From: Aeromonas sp. RU39B
GTDB taxonomy: Bacteria; Pseudomonadota; Gammaproteobacteria; Enterobacterales; Aeromonadaceae
Length of the DNA stretch: 64,000 bases
Assembly: GCF_900156095.1 (NCBI RefSeq)
Contig: NZ_FTMJ01000010.1
Coordinates: 62,001-126,000 of the forward strand
Reading direction: 5' to 3'
Made by a program: the position numbers and the translations under genes. The notes under the pieces are model-generated. The model was not told the DNA's origin, ran no database searches, and was given only the letters and a program-made list of their open reading frames with translations. Positions 45,939-54,375 of the stretch are shown here, piece by piece (the first letter of the stretch is position 1; every line of letters begins with the position of its first letter).

Positions 45939-46468
45939 GCGTCGCTCCTTGGTTGTCCCCATTGGGGCCAAGTTGCGCGGCCATGTCTGTGAGGTGGCTC
46001 GAAATTTTGTGCCGCAGTGTCTGCCGCAACCGGCTACGAAAGGGTAATTGCCGAGGCGATCACGGTCATGGATGACGCCTGCGATTAGTATGGCCATGTG
46101 CCGCTTCAAGCGATGCACGGCCCTTGAGCCGGATACCAACACAGCGGGAAACACTCTCTGCCGGGGACGCCGATGGCGTAGCCCCGTTTTCCTGCCTATG
46201 TCTTCCGCTTCTTGACCTTCGTGCCCCGTCGCTTGAGCAGCAATCCCATCGAGACCGGCCGGTGACTCGGCGCCGTCCGGTTCGGATTCCGCCCTGCCAA
46301 GGGGTGGAATAACACCGAGAGAGTAAGCATAAAGCGCGGGCTACCGCGCTTTATTTTTTTATTAAAGTTTTCATCTGATCTGGTCGTTTGGTTGGCAAAA
46401 ACAGGTTTTTCGCGCTTGCTTGCGAAGCCACATCGATACAGGCCACCGGCCACCAAGAGACAGCTCAG
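45939..46468 (+). other. Long structured gap upstream of parM; candidate leader RNA and/or parC
   Basis: 530 bases without a convincing gene. On the plus strand: a GC-rich stem at 46161-46186 (CGGGG/CCCCG with inner GCC/GGC), a stem at 46095-46116 (GTGC-CGCT/AGCG-GCAC), an ATTCC/GGAAT stem at 46286-46310, and an intrinsic terminator at 46329-46360. Then about 108 bases to the parM start, with GGCCACC repeated twice in tandem at 46441-46453. I find no array of 11-base iterons like that of plasmid R1 parC. Confidence 0.5.
46329..46360 (+). terminator. Intrinsic terminator upstream of parM
   Basis: Perfect 11-base arms (ATAAAGCGCGG, CCGCGCTTTAT) with a GCTA loop and a run of seven T. It points to a short plus-strand transcript ending about 110 bases before parM: an attenuator, a riboregulator or a separate small RNA. 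Confidence 0.9.
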
Positions 46469-47518
46469 ATGACCCACGCTCTCATGAAATTTGCTATCGA
46501 CGACGGATCCACCAACGTAAAAGTCAGCTGGATCGAAAACGGTACCCTCAAGACCGTGGTATCCCCCAACTCGTTTCGCAAGGATTGGAAAAGTGCGGCG
46601 CTGCTGCGTGGCCAGAAGGTGTTCAACTACACCATAGGCACCACCAAGTACACCTATGACGCGACGTCTGACAAGGCACTCTCAACCACCCATATCGAGT
46701 ATCAGTACGACGATCTCAATCTGCTGTCAGTGCACCACGCCCTGTTGCAGACCGGGATGACGCCGTGCCCGATTAAGATCATCGTGACCCTGCCCATCAC
46801 CGAGTACTACAACCCGGATGACTGCCAGCGCAACGACGCCAAAATTGAGGCCAAGCGCCAGAATCTGATGCGCGAAATCAGCCTCAACAAGGGTGAGCTG
46901 TTCCAGATCGCGGAAGTAGAAGTGATGCCGGAAAGTCTGCCGGCGGCGCTTTCCCATCTGCTCAACTCCAACTGCAACGAGTTCACCAAGTCGCTGGTGA
47001 TCGACTGCGGTGGCACCACCCTCGACATGGGCATCATCGTTGGCGAGTTTGACGATGTGTCTGCCATCTATGGTAACAATGAGATCGGTGTTTCCATGGT
47101 GACTGACGCTGCCCGCAAGGCACTGGCGGCGGCTGACAGCGACTCCAGCTATCTGGTGGCCAACGAGCTGATCAAGCGCCGTCACGACATGGAGTTCGTG
47201 CGCAGCGTGGTCAACGATGAGAGCCGGATCGCCCAGATCCTTGAGCGGATCGAGATCAAAATCAGTGAACTGGGTGATCAGGTGGCCTATGAGGCGAAGA
47301 AGTTCGCCAAGAACCCGAATCGGGTCTATCTGGTCGGTGGCGGTGCATCTTTGATTGAAAAAGCGATCCGCGAAGCCTATCCCACCCTGGGCGACAAGGT
47401 GATGCTGATCGACAACCCGCAAAGCGCCCTGTCGCGCGAAATCTGCCTCTACCATGCTGATGATGCAGCCGCCGAGGTGGCCGAGCCGGTGATGCTCGAG
47501 GTTGGGGAAGATGCATAA
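46469..47518 (+). CDS. parM: ParM/StbA-family actin-like segregation ATPase, chromosomal
   Basis: A 349-residue actin-like protein closely resembling plasmid R1 ParM. Shared blocks: FAIDDGSTNVKVSW (phosphate 1), SPNSFRKDW, KVFNYTIGTTKYTYD, HHALLQTGM, VTLPITEYYNPDD, VMPESLPA, DCGGTTLDMG (phosphate 2), YGNNEIGVSMVT and VGGGASLIEKAI (adenosine). Plasmid ParM forms filaments that push apart ParR-bound centromeres. Its ATG at 46469 gives MTHALMKFAIDDGS; a Met five residues on is possible. It overlaps parR by eight bases. No plasmid replication or mobility gene adjoins, so this is a chromosomal copy. Confidence 0.9.
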   Translation: MTHALMKFAIDDGSTNVKVSWIENGTLKTVVSPNSFRKDWKSAALLRGQKVFNYTIGTTKYTYDATSDKALSTTHIEYQYDDLNLLSVHHALLQTGMTPCPIKIIVTLPITEYYNPDDCQRNDAKIEAKRQNLMREISLNKGELFQIAEVEVMPESLPAALSHLLNSNCNEFTKSLVIDCGGTTLDMGIIVGEFDDVSAIYGNNEIGVSMVTDAARKALAAADSDSSYLVANELIKRRHDMEFVRSVVNDESRIAQILERIEIKISELGDQVAYEAKKFAKNPNRVYLVGGGASLIEKAIREAYPTLGDKVMLIDNPQSALSREICLYHADDAAAEVAEPVMLEVGEDA

Positions 47519-48212
47519 GGGACAGGGCAAAAAGCTCAATCTGTCGCTTTACCTCAATCCACAGCACTCCCGCTCTGACGAGCGGGCCGTGGAGGCGCTG
47601 CAGGAGTGGTATCTGGCGCTGCGCCGGGAGGGCGGCTCGCGTGATGACATCAGCATGACGATGCGCAGTTTCCATCGCAGCGTCTATCTGGCCGGTTTGC
47701 AGCTCTATCTGCTCGATCCGCGTCTGTGCCATCACGTGGCCGAGTCCATCAGCCGTGAACAGTTGGGAGTCGAAGAGCTGTTTGCCGAGCTGCAGCAGTG
47801 CAACCTGTTGCCGGGGGAGCCGGCTGCCACTTCGGCGCTAGAGTCGGGCACCGATGGCTCGTTCTCGCCCCAGCAGCTTGAGCAATTGCAGTTACTGCTA
47901 GGTCACCAGTTGGCGGCGCAGGAGTCGCAGCGCGAGTTAACCGGGATGGGCGAGCTGCCCGAGTCGGTCACGGCCCTGCTCACCTCCCAACAGCAGATGT
48001 TGGCCGGGTTGCAGCAGGAGTTGACCCGACTGCGCAATCTGGCGGAGCAGCAGAGCACCCAATTGCAGCAGTTGCGTGTCAGTGCTCGTCCGGTGGCGGC
48101 AGCCACCACGGTTGAGACCGCCAAAGGCAGCTCTACCGAGGTGGTGGATCTCTCCGATTTGGCACTACCCAGCGAGAAGATGCAGAAGGTTCGCCAGAAG
48201 GGGATCTTCTAA
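47511..48212 (+). CDS. parR: ParR/StbB-like adaptor for ParM
   Basis: A 233-residue protein with an N-terminal ribbon-helix-helix-like domain (KLNLSLYLNPQHSRSDERAVEALQEWYLALRREGGSRDDISMTMRSFHRSVYLAGLQLYLLDPRLCHHVAESI), typical of ParR/StbB, a long middle rich in Gln/Leu predicted as coiled coil (about 118-195), and a C-terminal helix LALPSEKMQKVRQKGIF that could bind ParM, as the ParR tail does. Longer than R1 ParR (about 117 residues). It starts within the parM stop region and ends the pair. Role assigned from the partner and N-terminal pattern. Confidence 0.78.
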   Translation: MHKGQGKKLNLSLYLNPQHSRSDERAVEALQEWYLALRREGGSRDDISMTMRSFHRSVYLAGLQLYLLDPRLCHHVAESISREQLGVEELFAELQQCNLLPGEPAATSALESGTDGSFSPQQLEQLQLLLGHQLAAQESQRELTGMGELPESVTALLTSQQQMLAGLQQELTRLRNLAEQQSTQLQQLRVSARPVAAATTVETAKGSSTEVVDLSDLALPSEKMQKVRQKGIF

Positions 48213-48226
48213 AGGTTGTGCCTGTG

Positions 48227-48574
48227 TTAAGGGTTGCACCACCAGAGCAGGGCGGCAAAGAACAGTAAGTTGCCGCCTACGCTCAGCCACAGCGGCAGCT
48301 TGTACTCTTTCTTGCTCGATTTGTGGCGCAGCAGTTGGCGCGCCAGCAAGGCGCCTGGCCAGCCACCTAGCCAGGCCCAGGTGTGCAGGGTTCGCTCGGC
48401 GACCCGTGATTGTTTACGTTGTGCTGCCCGCTTGTCCCAGCCATAGACCAGAAAGGTGAGCAGACTCATCACGGCATATAAACCTGCCAGCCAGATTGGC
48501 AACATGCCGGTCAACACCAGCAAGGGCAGGGCGCACAGCTGGGTGAGTGCCAGCAGAGCAGGAAAGGTGATCAT
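48227..48574 (-). CDS. DUF1294 family membrane protein
   Basis: A 115-residue protein of the DUF1294 family. Hydrophobic segments at about 5-22 and 26-42, then the family motif YGWDKRAAQRKQSRVAERTLHTWAWLGGWPGALLARQLLRHKSSKKEYKLPLWLSV, then a last segment. Function unknown; relatives are sometimes fused to cold-shock domains. GGAGATTAACC precedes the ATG, which lies two bases after the arfB stop, so it is cotranscribed with it. Confidence 0.88.
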   Translation of the reverse strand: MITFPALLALTQLCALPLLVLTGMLPIWLAGLYAVMSLLTFLVYGWDKRAAQRKQSRVAERTLHTWAWLGGWPGALLARQLLRHKSSKKEYKLPLWLSVGGNLLFFAALLWWCNP

Positions 48575-48576
48575 GG

Positions 48577-48993
48577 TTAATCTCCAGTGGGGGCGCGCCG
48601 CGAGGCTTTGAGCGCCCCCTTGTGTTTTTTGGTGTTGACCCGTTTTTGCTGGGAAGAGCGAGTGGGTCTGGTTGGCCGCCGATTTTTCGGCCGCTCGGCG
48701 CTCTTTTGCAATAACTCACGCAGGCGCTCAAGCGCCTCCTGCCGGTTCATATCCTGACTGCGGTGACGCTCAGCGCGGATCAGGATAAAGCCGTCGTGAA
48801 CGCGGCTATCTTGCATCCGCTCCAATCCCTCTTTGTAGTGATCCGGCAACACTGTGCTGGCGCGATAATCAAAACGTAACCAGACCGCAGAATCGGTCTT
48901 GTTGACGTGCTGGCCACCGGGGCCGCTGGCCCGGGTAGTCTGAAAAACCAGCTGATGACGTGGAATGATCAAGCGATCCGAGATAGTTAGCAC
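48577..48993 (-). CDS. arfB: Alternative ribosome-rescue factor B (peptidyl-tRNA hydrolase)
   Basis: A 138-residue class-I-release-factor-like hydrolase that frees ribosomes stalled on non-stop messages without needing a codon. The catalytic GGQ is at residues 26-28 in SGPGGQHVNKTDSAVWLRFDY, followed by the basic C-terminal tail (RPKNRRPTRPTRSSQQKRVNTKKHKG) that enters the mRNA channel. Length and GGQ position equal E. coli ArfB (YaeJ). It leads a two-gene unit with the DUF1294 gene. Confidence 0.95.
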   Translation of the reverse strand: MLTISDRLIIPRHQLVFQTTRASGPGGQHVNKTDSAVWLRFDYRASTVLPDHYKEGLERMQDSRVHDGFILIRAERHRSQDMNRQEALERLRELLQKSAERPKNRRPTRPTRSSQQKRVNTKKHKGALKASRRAPTGD

Positions 48994-49194
48994 GCGCTTG
49001 CTCTATCTTGGTGCGTCATCAAAATGTGTTCCAATTTGGTGCTCCGATTTGGCGCATGGGGCGCTGTTGTGGGCCGCGAAACCGGCAAGATGTTGCTCAA
49101 TGGGGCTTATCCTGATGAGTTTCAAGAGAAAACAGAGTTGGCACAGGTTTTGTTTCAGTCCGTTCTGGACCACCTAAGGATCGGGAGAAACCAG

Positions 49195-49533
49195 ATGAAA
49201 CTCATCACCGCCATTATCAAACCCTTCAAGCTCGACGATGTGCGCGAGGCTGTTGCCGCACTGGGCGTCGAAGGGTTGACCGTATCTGAAGTCAAGGGCT
49301 TCGGTCGCCAGAAGGGACATACCGAATTGTATCGTGGAGCCGAGTATCAGGTCGACTTCCTGCCGAAGGTGAAGCTCGAGATTGCTACCTCGGATGATAA
49401 TGTGGAGCCGGTGATCGAAGCCATCTGCAAAGCTGCTTACACTGGCAAGATCGGTGATGGCAAAATTTTCGTTTATGACCTCGAACACGCCGTGCGGATC
49501 CGTACCGGTGAGACCGATGGCGAAGCGCTCTGA
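49195..49533 (+). CDS. glnB: PII nitrogen regulatory protein
   Basis: A 112-residue PII signal protein that integrates glutamine, 2-oxoglutarate and ATP/ADP and controls glutamine synthetase adenylylation and NtrB. Signature residues: MKLITAIIKPFKLDDVREA, T-loop KGFGRQKGHTELYRGAEYQVDF with the uridylylated Tyr51, and TGKIGDGKIFVYDLEHAVRIRTGE. GGGAG lies upstream. No amtB gene follows, which favours glnB over glnK, although the sequence shows features of both. Confidence 0.88.
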   Translation: MKLITAIIKPFKLDDVREAVAALGVEGLTVSEVKGFGRQKGHTELYRGAEYQVDFLPKVKLEIATSDDNVEPVIEAICKAAYTGKIGDGKIFVYDLEHAVRIRTGETDGEAL

Positions 49534-49558
49534 GCCTCGGCACTGTCGTTCCTTTTCG

Positions 49559-49586
49559 GCCGGATGAGACGTCATCCGGCTTTTTT
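49559..49586 (+). terminator. Terminator after glnB
   Basis: Perfect nine-base arms GCCGGATGA and TCATCCGGC with a GACG loop, then a T-run. Confidence 0.92.
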
Positions 49587-49726
49587 ATTTTCTGCGGTCT
49601 CACCGCATGGACGACCTATCCCCTGGCTGGTACTGTTTGACCCTCGACGTGAGGCAGTGCTGTGACAAGTGTTGACCAGCTAACTGACCCATCACCACCC
49701 GCTGCTTTTGATGAGGGATGAAGGAT

Positions 49727-50632
49727 ATGCAAGCACAACAAGGCGTCTGCGCCGACTCCAATCTGCATGCGCTCTATCTGATGTTGAACCGGACCGGTGA
49801 GGCACAAGAGCTGGTGGCGCGGCTGGCCAAGGTGCCAACCCTGTGGGCATCGGTACAGGCCGATTTCCCGGATGCGGCATTCAGCGGTCTGCTGGCAGTT
49901 GGTTCACAGGCCTGGGATGCGCTCTATCCGAATGCCCGCCCACCGCAGTTTCGTAGCTTTATGGCCCAGTCTGCCAACGGTCAGGAAGCGCCGCATACCC
50001 CGTTTGATCTCTTTGTCCAACTGCGAGCCGACCGGGTAGATGTGCTGCATCATGCCGGCCACCGTTTGCTGGCCCTGCTTAGCGGCCAGGTGGTGGTGGC
50101 TGAAGAGGTGCAGGGTTTTCGTAACCTCGACTGCCGCGATCTGACCGGGTTTGTCGATGGCACCGAGAACCCGCAAGGAGACCACAAGGCTGACGTCGCA
50201 CTGCTGGCCGAGGGCGAGTTTGCCGGTGGTTCATATATCCACGTCCAACGTTTTGTTCACGGTATGTGCGACTGGGAAAAGCTGGCGGTCAAGGAGCAGG
50301 AAGACATCATTGGTCGCACCAAGACCGACAATATCGAGTATGAATCGGCCGCTAAACCGCTCACCTCGCACATCAAGCGGGTCAATCTGAAGACACCCAA
50401 GGGCGAGTCGATGGAGATCCTGCGCCAGAGCATGCCGTGGGGCACCATGAGCGAGCAGGGGCTCTACTTTATCTCCTGCTGCCGCACCCCGACCCACTTC
50501 AATGCCATGCTGGCCAGTATGTATAAAGGTGAGGGTGGCCACTTCGACCATCTGCTGCGCTTTACCCGAGCGGTCACCGGCGCCGCCTTCTTTGCTCCGA
50601 GCGTCGAGTTTCTGCAAGGGCAGGGACGCTAA
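49727..50632 (+). CDS. yfeX: Dyp-type peroxidase, YfeX-like
   Basis: A 301-residue heme peroxidase of the Dyp family (YfeX type). The key motif is GFVDGTENP, with the distal Asp. The C-terminal half carries a conserved proximal His region (FVHGMCDWEKLAVKEQEDIIGRTKTDNIE) and the MSEQGLYFISCCRTPTHFNAML block. YfeX-type proteins are cytosolic and oxidise porphyrinogens and dyes. The ATG at 49727 has GAGGG at nine-base spacing; 49718 is an alternative start. Single gene, convergent with argR. Confidence 0.92.
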   Translation: MQAQQGVCADSNLHALYLMLNRTGEAQELVARLAKVPTLWASVQADFPDAAFSGLLAVGSQAWDALYPNARPPQFRSFMAQSANGQEAPHTPFDLFVQLRADRVDVLHHAGHRLLALLSGQVVVAEEVQGFRNLDCRDLTGFVDGTENPQGDHKADVALLAEGEFAGGSYIHVQRFVHGMCDWEKLAVKEQEDIIGRTKTDNIEYESAAKPLTSHIKRVNLKTPKGESMEILRQSMPWGTMSEQGLYFISCCRTPTHFNAMLASMYKGEGGHFDHLLRFTRAVTGAAFFAPSVEFLQGQGR

Positions 50633-50640
50633 CCCCTCAA

Positions 50641-50674
50641 AACAATCAACCCGGCCAAGGCCGGGTTGATTGTT
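50641..50674. terminator. Bidirectional terminator between yfeX and argR
   Basis: Perfect 16-base complementary arms meet at an AA loop, in the 54-base gap between convergent genes. The AT-rich outer arm acts as a U-tract for both directions. Confidence 0.9.
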
Positions 50675-50686
50675 ATCAGAGCCTGC

Positions 50687-51157
50687 TTACGGCGTCTGCT
50701 CGAACAGTTCGAGGGCCGACATGTAGAGCTCTTCGACATCGGTATCGCTGGTCGGAGTAATAAAGATGGTGTCGTCGCCAGCGATGGTCCCCAGAATTCC
50801 TTCTGCCTTGCCGAGGGAGTCAAGCAGGCGGGCAATCAGCTGAGCCGCACCCGGACTGGTGTGAATGACCACCAACGCGCCGTTGTGGTCGATGTCGAGC
50901 ACCAAATTCTTGAGCGGGCTGGAGGTGGTCGGCACGCCGAGTTCTACCGGCAGGCAGTAGACCATCTCCATCTTGGCATTGCGGGTGCGTACCGCGCCGA
51001 AGCGGCTGAGCATCCGTGACACCTTGGATTGGTTGATATTTTCAAACCCCATTTCCTGCAGGGCGGCAACAATTTCCGCCTGGGAGCCAAATCGTTCTTC
51101 CTTGAGCAATGCTTTAAAGGCTTTCGCCAGTTTTTCTTGCTTGTCGTTATGTTTCAT
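50687..51157 (-). CDS. argR: Arginine repressor
   Basis: A 156-residue ArgR: winged-helix DNA-binding domain ([69 protein letters not shown]) and C-terminal arginine-binding trimer domain with [40 protein letters not shown]. Hexamer represses arginine biosynthesis with L-arginine as corepressor and also controls arginine transport. Length is the same as E. coli ArgR. Divergent from artPIQM with ARG-box-like sequence between. Its start at 51157 is firmly set by homology. Confidence 0.97.
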   Translation of the reverse strand: MKHNDKQEKLAKAFKALLKEERFGSQAEIVAALQEMGFENINQSKVSRMLSRFGAVRTRNAKMEMVYCLPVELGVPTTSSPLKNLVLDIDHNGALVVIHTSPGAAQLIARLLDSLGKAEGILGTIAGDDTIFITPTSDTDVEELYMSALELFEQTP

Positions 51158-51266
51158 TTTGGTCTCATGAAGTGAAGGGCTGAGGCATGATTGAAGCCCT
51201 GGCGGAGGGCGATCACCCGTCCATTTTGCATTCCGATGCGTTTTTTTGCAAGAAACAGGGGTTTCT

Positions 51267-51307
51267 GTTGCATATTGATGCAAATTCGGCTTGCATCTAT
51301 TGAGCAT
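51267..51307. promoter_or_regulatory. ARG-box pair between argR and artP
   Basis: A TTGCAT-ATTG-ATGCAA inverted repeat (51268-51283) closely fits an ARG box with TGCAT halves; a second weaker copy TTGCATCTATTGAGCAT follows at about one helical turn plus. Tandem boxes of this sort are how ArgR controls argR and art genes elsewhere. Confidence 0.6.
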
Positions 51308-51355
51308 CTAATTACAATTGGCAGTTCATCCTGAAAACTTATTCACATTGACTGT

Positions 51356-52096
51356 ATGGGTATCGAACTCTCCGGCATCGCCAAATCCTGGCAGGAACAC
51401 ACCATCCTGCAGAACGTCTCGTTTTGCACCGAACCCGGTGCCACCTTGGTGTTGCTTGGTCCGAGCGGTGCAGGGAAAAGCTCTCTGCTGCGTTTGATGA
51501 ACCTGCTGGATACCCCGGATAGCGGTACCATGCGGATCGGCGACAGTGAATTTTCTTTCCCGTCGACCCTGACGCCCGCCGAATTTGCCAAGCGTAGCCA
51601 GGCCCTGCGGCGAAAGGTCGGTATGGTATTCCAACAGTACCATCTGTGGCCACATTTGACTGTGATGGAGAACCTGATTGAAGCACCGGTCAAGGTGCTC
51701 GGCATGGGCCGTCAGGAAGCGGTGGACAAAGGCCGCTATCTGCTCAATCAGCTGCGTCTGGGCGACAAACAGGATACCTGGCCAGCCCGTCTTTCCGGTG
51801 GCCAGCAGCAGCGGGTGGCGATCGCCCGCGCCCTGATGATGGATCCGGAAATTCTGCTGTTCGATGAGCCAACCGCGGCGCTCGATCCGGAGATCACCAA
51901 GGAAGTGGCCGAGATTATTCGTACCCTTTCCGGGACAGGGATCACCCAGGTGGTGGTGACCCACGAAGTGGATTTTGCCCGTCGTATTGCCAGCCAGGTT
52001 ATCTATCTGGAGCGCGGACAGATTGTGGAGATGGGCAGTGCTGATTGCTTCACGGCACCCCGGACCGAACGTTTTGCTCAATTCTTGAATCACTAA
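51356..52096 (+). CDS. artP: Arginine ABC transporter ATPase
   Basis: A 246-residue ATPase with Walker A GPSGAGKSS, signature LSGGQQQRVAIARAL and Walker B ILLFDEPTAALDP. The start MGIELSGIAKSW has the form of ArtP. It begins the artPIQM operon. The ATG is 48 bases after the second ARG-box copy; no clear Shine-Dalgarno sequence precedes it. Confidence 0.95.
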   Translation: MGIELSGIAKSWQEHTILQNVSFCTEPGATLVLLGPSGAGKSSLLRLMNLLDTPDSGTMRIGDSEFSFPSTLTPAEFAKRSQALRRKVGMVFQQYHLWPHLTVMENLIEAPVKVLGMGRQEAVDKGRYLLNQLRLGDKQDTWPARLSGGQQQRVAIARALMMDPEILLFDEPTAALDPEITKEVAEIIRTLSGTGITQVVVTHEVDFARRIASQVIYLERGQIVEMGSADCFTAPRTERFAQFLNH

Positions 52097-52112
52097 TTTA
52101 AGGAAGATCGTC

Positions 52113-52850
52113 ATGAAAAAAGCGGTATTGCTGTTTACTGTGATGGGCGTGCTGGCAGGTCAGGCGGTAGCCAAGGAGATCAAGTTCGTGACCGAGGCGA
52201 CCTACGCCCCGTTCGAATTCATGGATGCCAAGAACGAATTCCAGGGTTTTGACATCGATCTGGCCCGCGCCATTTGCAGTGAAGCCAAGCTGCAATGCTC
52301 CTTCCATAACCAGGCGTTCGACAGCCTGATCCCGAGCCTCAAGTTCCGTCGTTACGATGTTGCCATCGCCGCCATGGACGTAACTCCGGAGCGCTCTGCC
52401 CAAGTCGATTTCTCCGACATCTATTATGAAAACTCGGCAGTATTCGTTGCCAAGAAGGGCGCTTTTGAAAAGCCGGAAGCACTGGCCCAGAAGACGGTCG
52501 GTGTTCAGAACGGCACGTCTCACCAGAGCTACATCCAGGACAACTGGACCGGTAAGGGCGTGCTGAGCGTGCCGTATGCCAGCTACCAGAACGCCTTCCT
52601 CGACATGATGAATGGCCGTATCGATGCCGTGTTTGCCGATAACGCCGTCGCTGCTGACTGGCTCAAGCAGCACAAGGATTACGCTCTGCTGGGCGACAAG
52701 GTCACCGACACCAAGTACTTCGGTACCGGTTTTGGGATGGCCGTTGCCAAGGGCAACAGCGAACTGCTCGGCAAACTCAATAGCGGTCTGAAGGCAGTCA
52801 AAGCCAACGGCACCTATCAGAAGATTTACGACAAGTACTTTGCTCAGTAA
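52113..52850 (+). CDS. artI: Arginine-binding periplasmic protein
   Basis: A 245-residue periplasmic solute-binding protein of the SBP_bac_3 type. Signal peptide MKKAVLLFTVMGVLAGQAVA, then FVTEATYAPFEFMDAKNEFQGFDIDLARAICSEAKLQCSFHNQAFDSLIPSLKFRRYDVAIAAMDVTPERSAQVDFSDIYY, standard for arginine/lysine/ornithine binders. AAGGAAG precedes the ATG. ArtI and ArtJ cannot be distinguished by eye; position second in the operon favours artI. Confidence 0.93.
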   Translation: MKKAVLLFTVMGVLAGQAVAKEIKFVTEATYAPFEFMDAKNEFQGFDIDLARAICSEAKLQCSFHNQAFDSLIPSLKFRRYDVAIAAMDVTPERSAQVDFSDIYYENSAVFVAKKGAFEKPEALAQKTVGVQNGTSHQSYIQDNWTGKGVLSVPYASYQNAFLDMMNGRIDAVFADNAVAADWLKQHKDYALLGDKVTDTKYFGTGFGMAVAKGNSELLGKLNSGLKAVKANGTYQKIYDKYFAQ

Positions 52851-52853
52851 TCC

Positions 52854-53504
52854 ATGTTGAATCTGCTACTACAAGCCACTCTCATGACCCTGGGTCTGGG
52901 GGTGGCTTCCCTTATTGGTGGCCTGATCCTGGCCATCCTGTTTAGCGCAGCCGAGCTTTCTGGTAAGCGCTGGATGGGGTGGCCGGTCGCGCTGCTGACA
53001 TCGCTGGTGCGCGGCCTGCCGGAAATTCTGGTGGTGCTGTTTCTCTATTTTGGCTCGACCCAGGTGCTGTTTCTGATCACCGGGGACTATGTCGAGTTCA
53101 GTCCGTTTGCCTGTGGGGTATTGGCGCTGTCGCTGCTGTTTGCCAGCTATGCCAGTCAGACCCTGCGCGGGGCGCTCAATGCGGTGCCGATGGGGCAACG
53201 TCAGGCTGCCTGGGCGCTGGGCCTTGGCCGCTCTCACACCTTCCTGCGTATCGTCCTGCCCCAGGCTTGGCGGCATGCCATTCCCGGACTCGGCAACCAG
53301 TGGCTGGTGCTGCTGAAAGATACCGCGCTGGTCTCCCTTATCGGGGTTAACGATCTGATGCATCAGGCGCAGCTGGTCTCTGCCAGCACCTACCAGCCCT
53401 TTACCTGGTATGCGATTGCTGCACTCATCTATTTGGTCATCTCCCTGTGCAGTGAGTGGCTGCTCGGGATGGCGACCCGTTATACCCGCCGTTACGGAGG
53501 CTAG
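52854..53504 (+). CDS. artQ: Arginine ABC transporter permease
   Basis: A 216-residue inner-membrane permease of the HisM family. Five membrane segments; the EAA-loop region reads GALNAVPMGQRQAAWALGLGRSHTFLRIVLPQAWRHAIPGLGNQWLVLLKDTALVSLIGVNDLM. It is the first of the two permeases and follows artI by three bases; it is a few residues shorter than E. coli ArtQ (238). Confidence 0.92.
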   Translation: MLNLLLQATLMTLGLGVASLIGGLILAILFSAAELSGKRWMGWPVALLTSLVRGLPEILVVLFLYFGSTQVLFLITGDYVEFSPFACGVLALSLLFASYASQTLRGALNAVPMGQRQAAWALGLGRSHTFLRIVLPQAWRHAIPGLGNQWLVLLKDTALVSLIGVNDLMHQAQLVSASTYQPFTWYAIAALIYLVISLCSEWLLGMATRYTRRYGG

Positions 53505-53506
53505 TG

Positions 53507-54169
53507 ATGCTGACTTATCTGACCACCCTGCTGGGGGGCCTTGGCACCACACTCTGGCTGACCCTGACTAGCCTGCTGCTGGGGGCGAGCCTGGCACTGC
53601 TGATGACCTGGATTCTGGAGCGGCGTGTGGTGGCCCTGAGTCAACTGGTGCGGCTCTGGATCCTGCTGTTCACCGGCACGCCGCTGCTGGTGCAGATCTT
53701 TCTGATTTACTATGGGCCGGGCCAGTTTACCTGGATTAAAGAGAGCTGGTTGTGGACCTGGCTGCGGCAGCCGGGCATCTGCGCCATGCTGGCGCTCGGA
53801 TTCAATACTGCGGCCTATTCGACCCGCCTGTTCAAGGGGGCGCTCGACACCATTCCCGCCGGGGAAGTGGAAGCGTGCCGTGCGCTCGGTCTGAGCCCGG
53901 GCCAGACGCTATGGATGAAAGTACGCCATGCGGCGCGGCGCATCGTGCCGGCCTATTCCAACGAGGTGATTCTGGTGCTCAAGGGGAGTTCGCTCGCCAG
54001 TACCATCACCATCATGGATATCATGGGGCTGGCGCAGCGGCTTAATGCCCAGACTTATGACACCCTGGCTGTGTTCGGTGTGGCCGGTGTGCTGTACCTG
54101 AGTATGAACGGATTGTTAACGGCGCTGTTTCGCTGGTGCGAGAAGCGCGCCCTTCGTTTTCAATCATAA
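53507..54169 (+). CDS. artM: Arginine ABC transporter permease
   Basis: A 220-residue second permease (E. coli ArtM is 222). The EAA loop reads FKGALDTIPAGEVEACRALGLSPGQTLWMKVRHAARRIVPAYSNEVILVLKGSSLASTITIMDIMGLAQRL. It starts two bases after the artQ stop with GGAGG upstream and closes the artPIQM operon. Confidence 0.93.
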   Translation: MLTYLTTLLGGLGTTLWLTLTSLLLGASLALLMTWILERRVVALSQLVRLWILLFTGTPLLVQIFLIYYGPGQFTWIKESWLWTWLRQPGICAMLALGFNTAAYSTRLFKGALDTIPAGEVEACRALGLSPGQTLWMKVRHAARRIVPAYSNEVILVLKGSSLASTITIMDIMGLAQRLNAQTYDTLAVFGVAGVLYLSMNGLLTALFRWCEKRALRFQS

Positions 54170-54192
54170 ACGCTCAAAAGAACACAAAGTAA

Positions 54193-54237
54193 CGCCAAAA
54201 ACCGTGTGTTATATCTCCTTTGGGGTAATTTTTGGCG
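54193..54237 (+). other. Inverted repeat in the mdh leader
   Basis: CGCCAAAAA and TTTTTGGCG, a perfect nine-base inverted repeat with a 27-base centre, lie in the artM-mdh gap. The outer arm on the plus strand ends in T-runs only through the repeat itself, so its role (weak artM terminator or mdh leader structure) is uncertain. Confidence 0.45.
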
Positions 54238-54375
54238 GTAAAATCGTGCGCTTGTACGATTGCTCACAGAACGCGCAACTGCTCCTGTTATCAGATTGTT
54301 TTTTCAGGGGTGATCCATTAAGGTGAGGTCCATTAAAACATAATGCCTCTCACCTACGCTTAAATGGAGTCAAAC

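Noticed and set aside
45990-46210. Lysine riboswitch upstream of parM
   Set aside because: GCCGAGGCGAT and a few other short pieces resemble it, but the AGAGGNGCG start and the later conserved blocks are missing and no lysine gene follows.
46469-48212. Mobile element or integrated plasmid carrying parMR
   Set aside because: No integrase, relaxase, replication gene, insertion sequence, direct-repeat boundary or tRNA site is seen near it.
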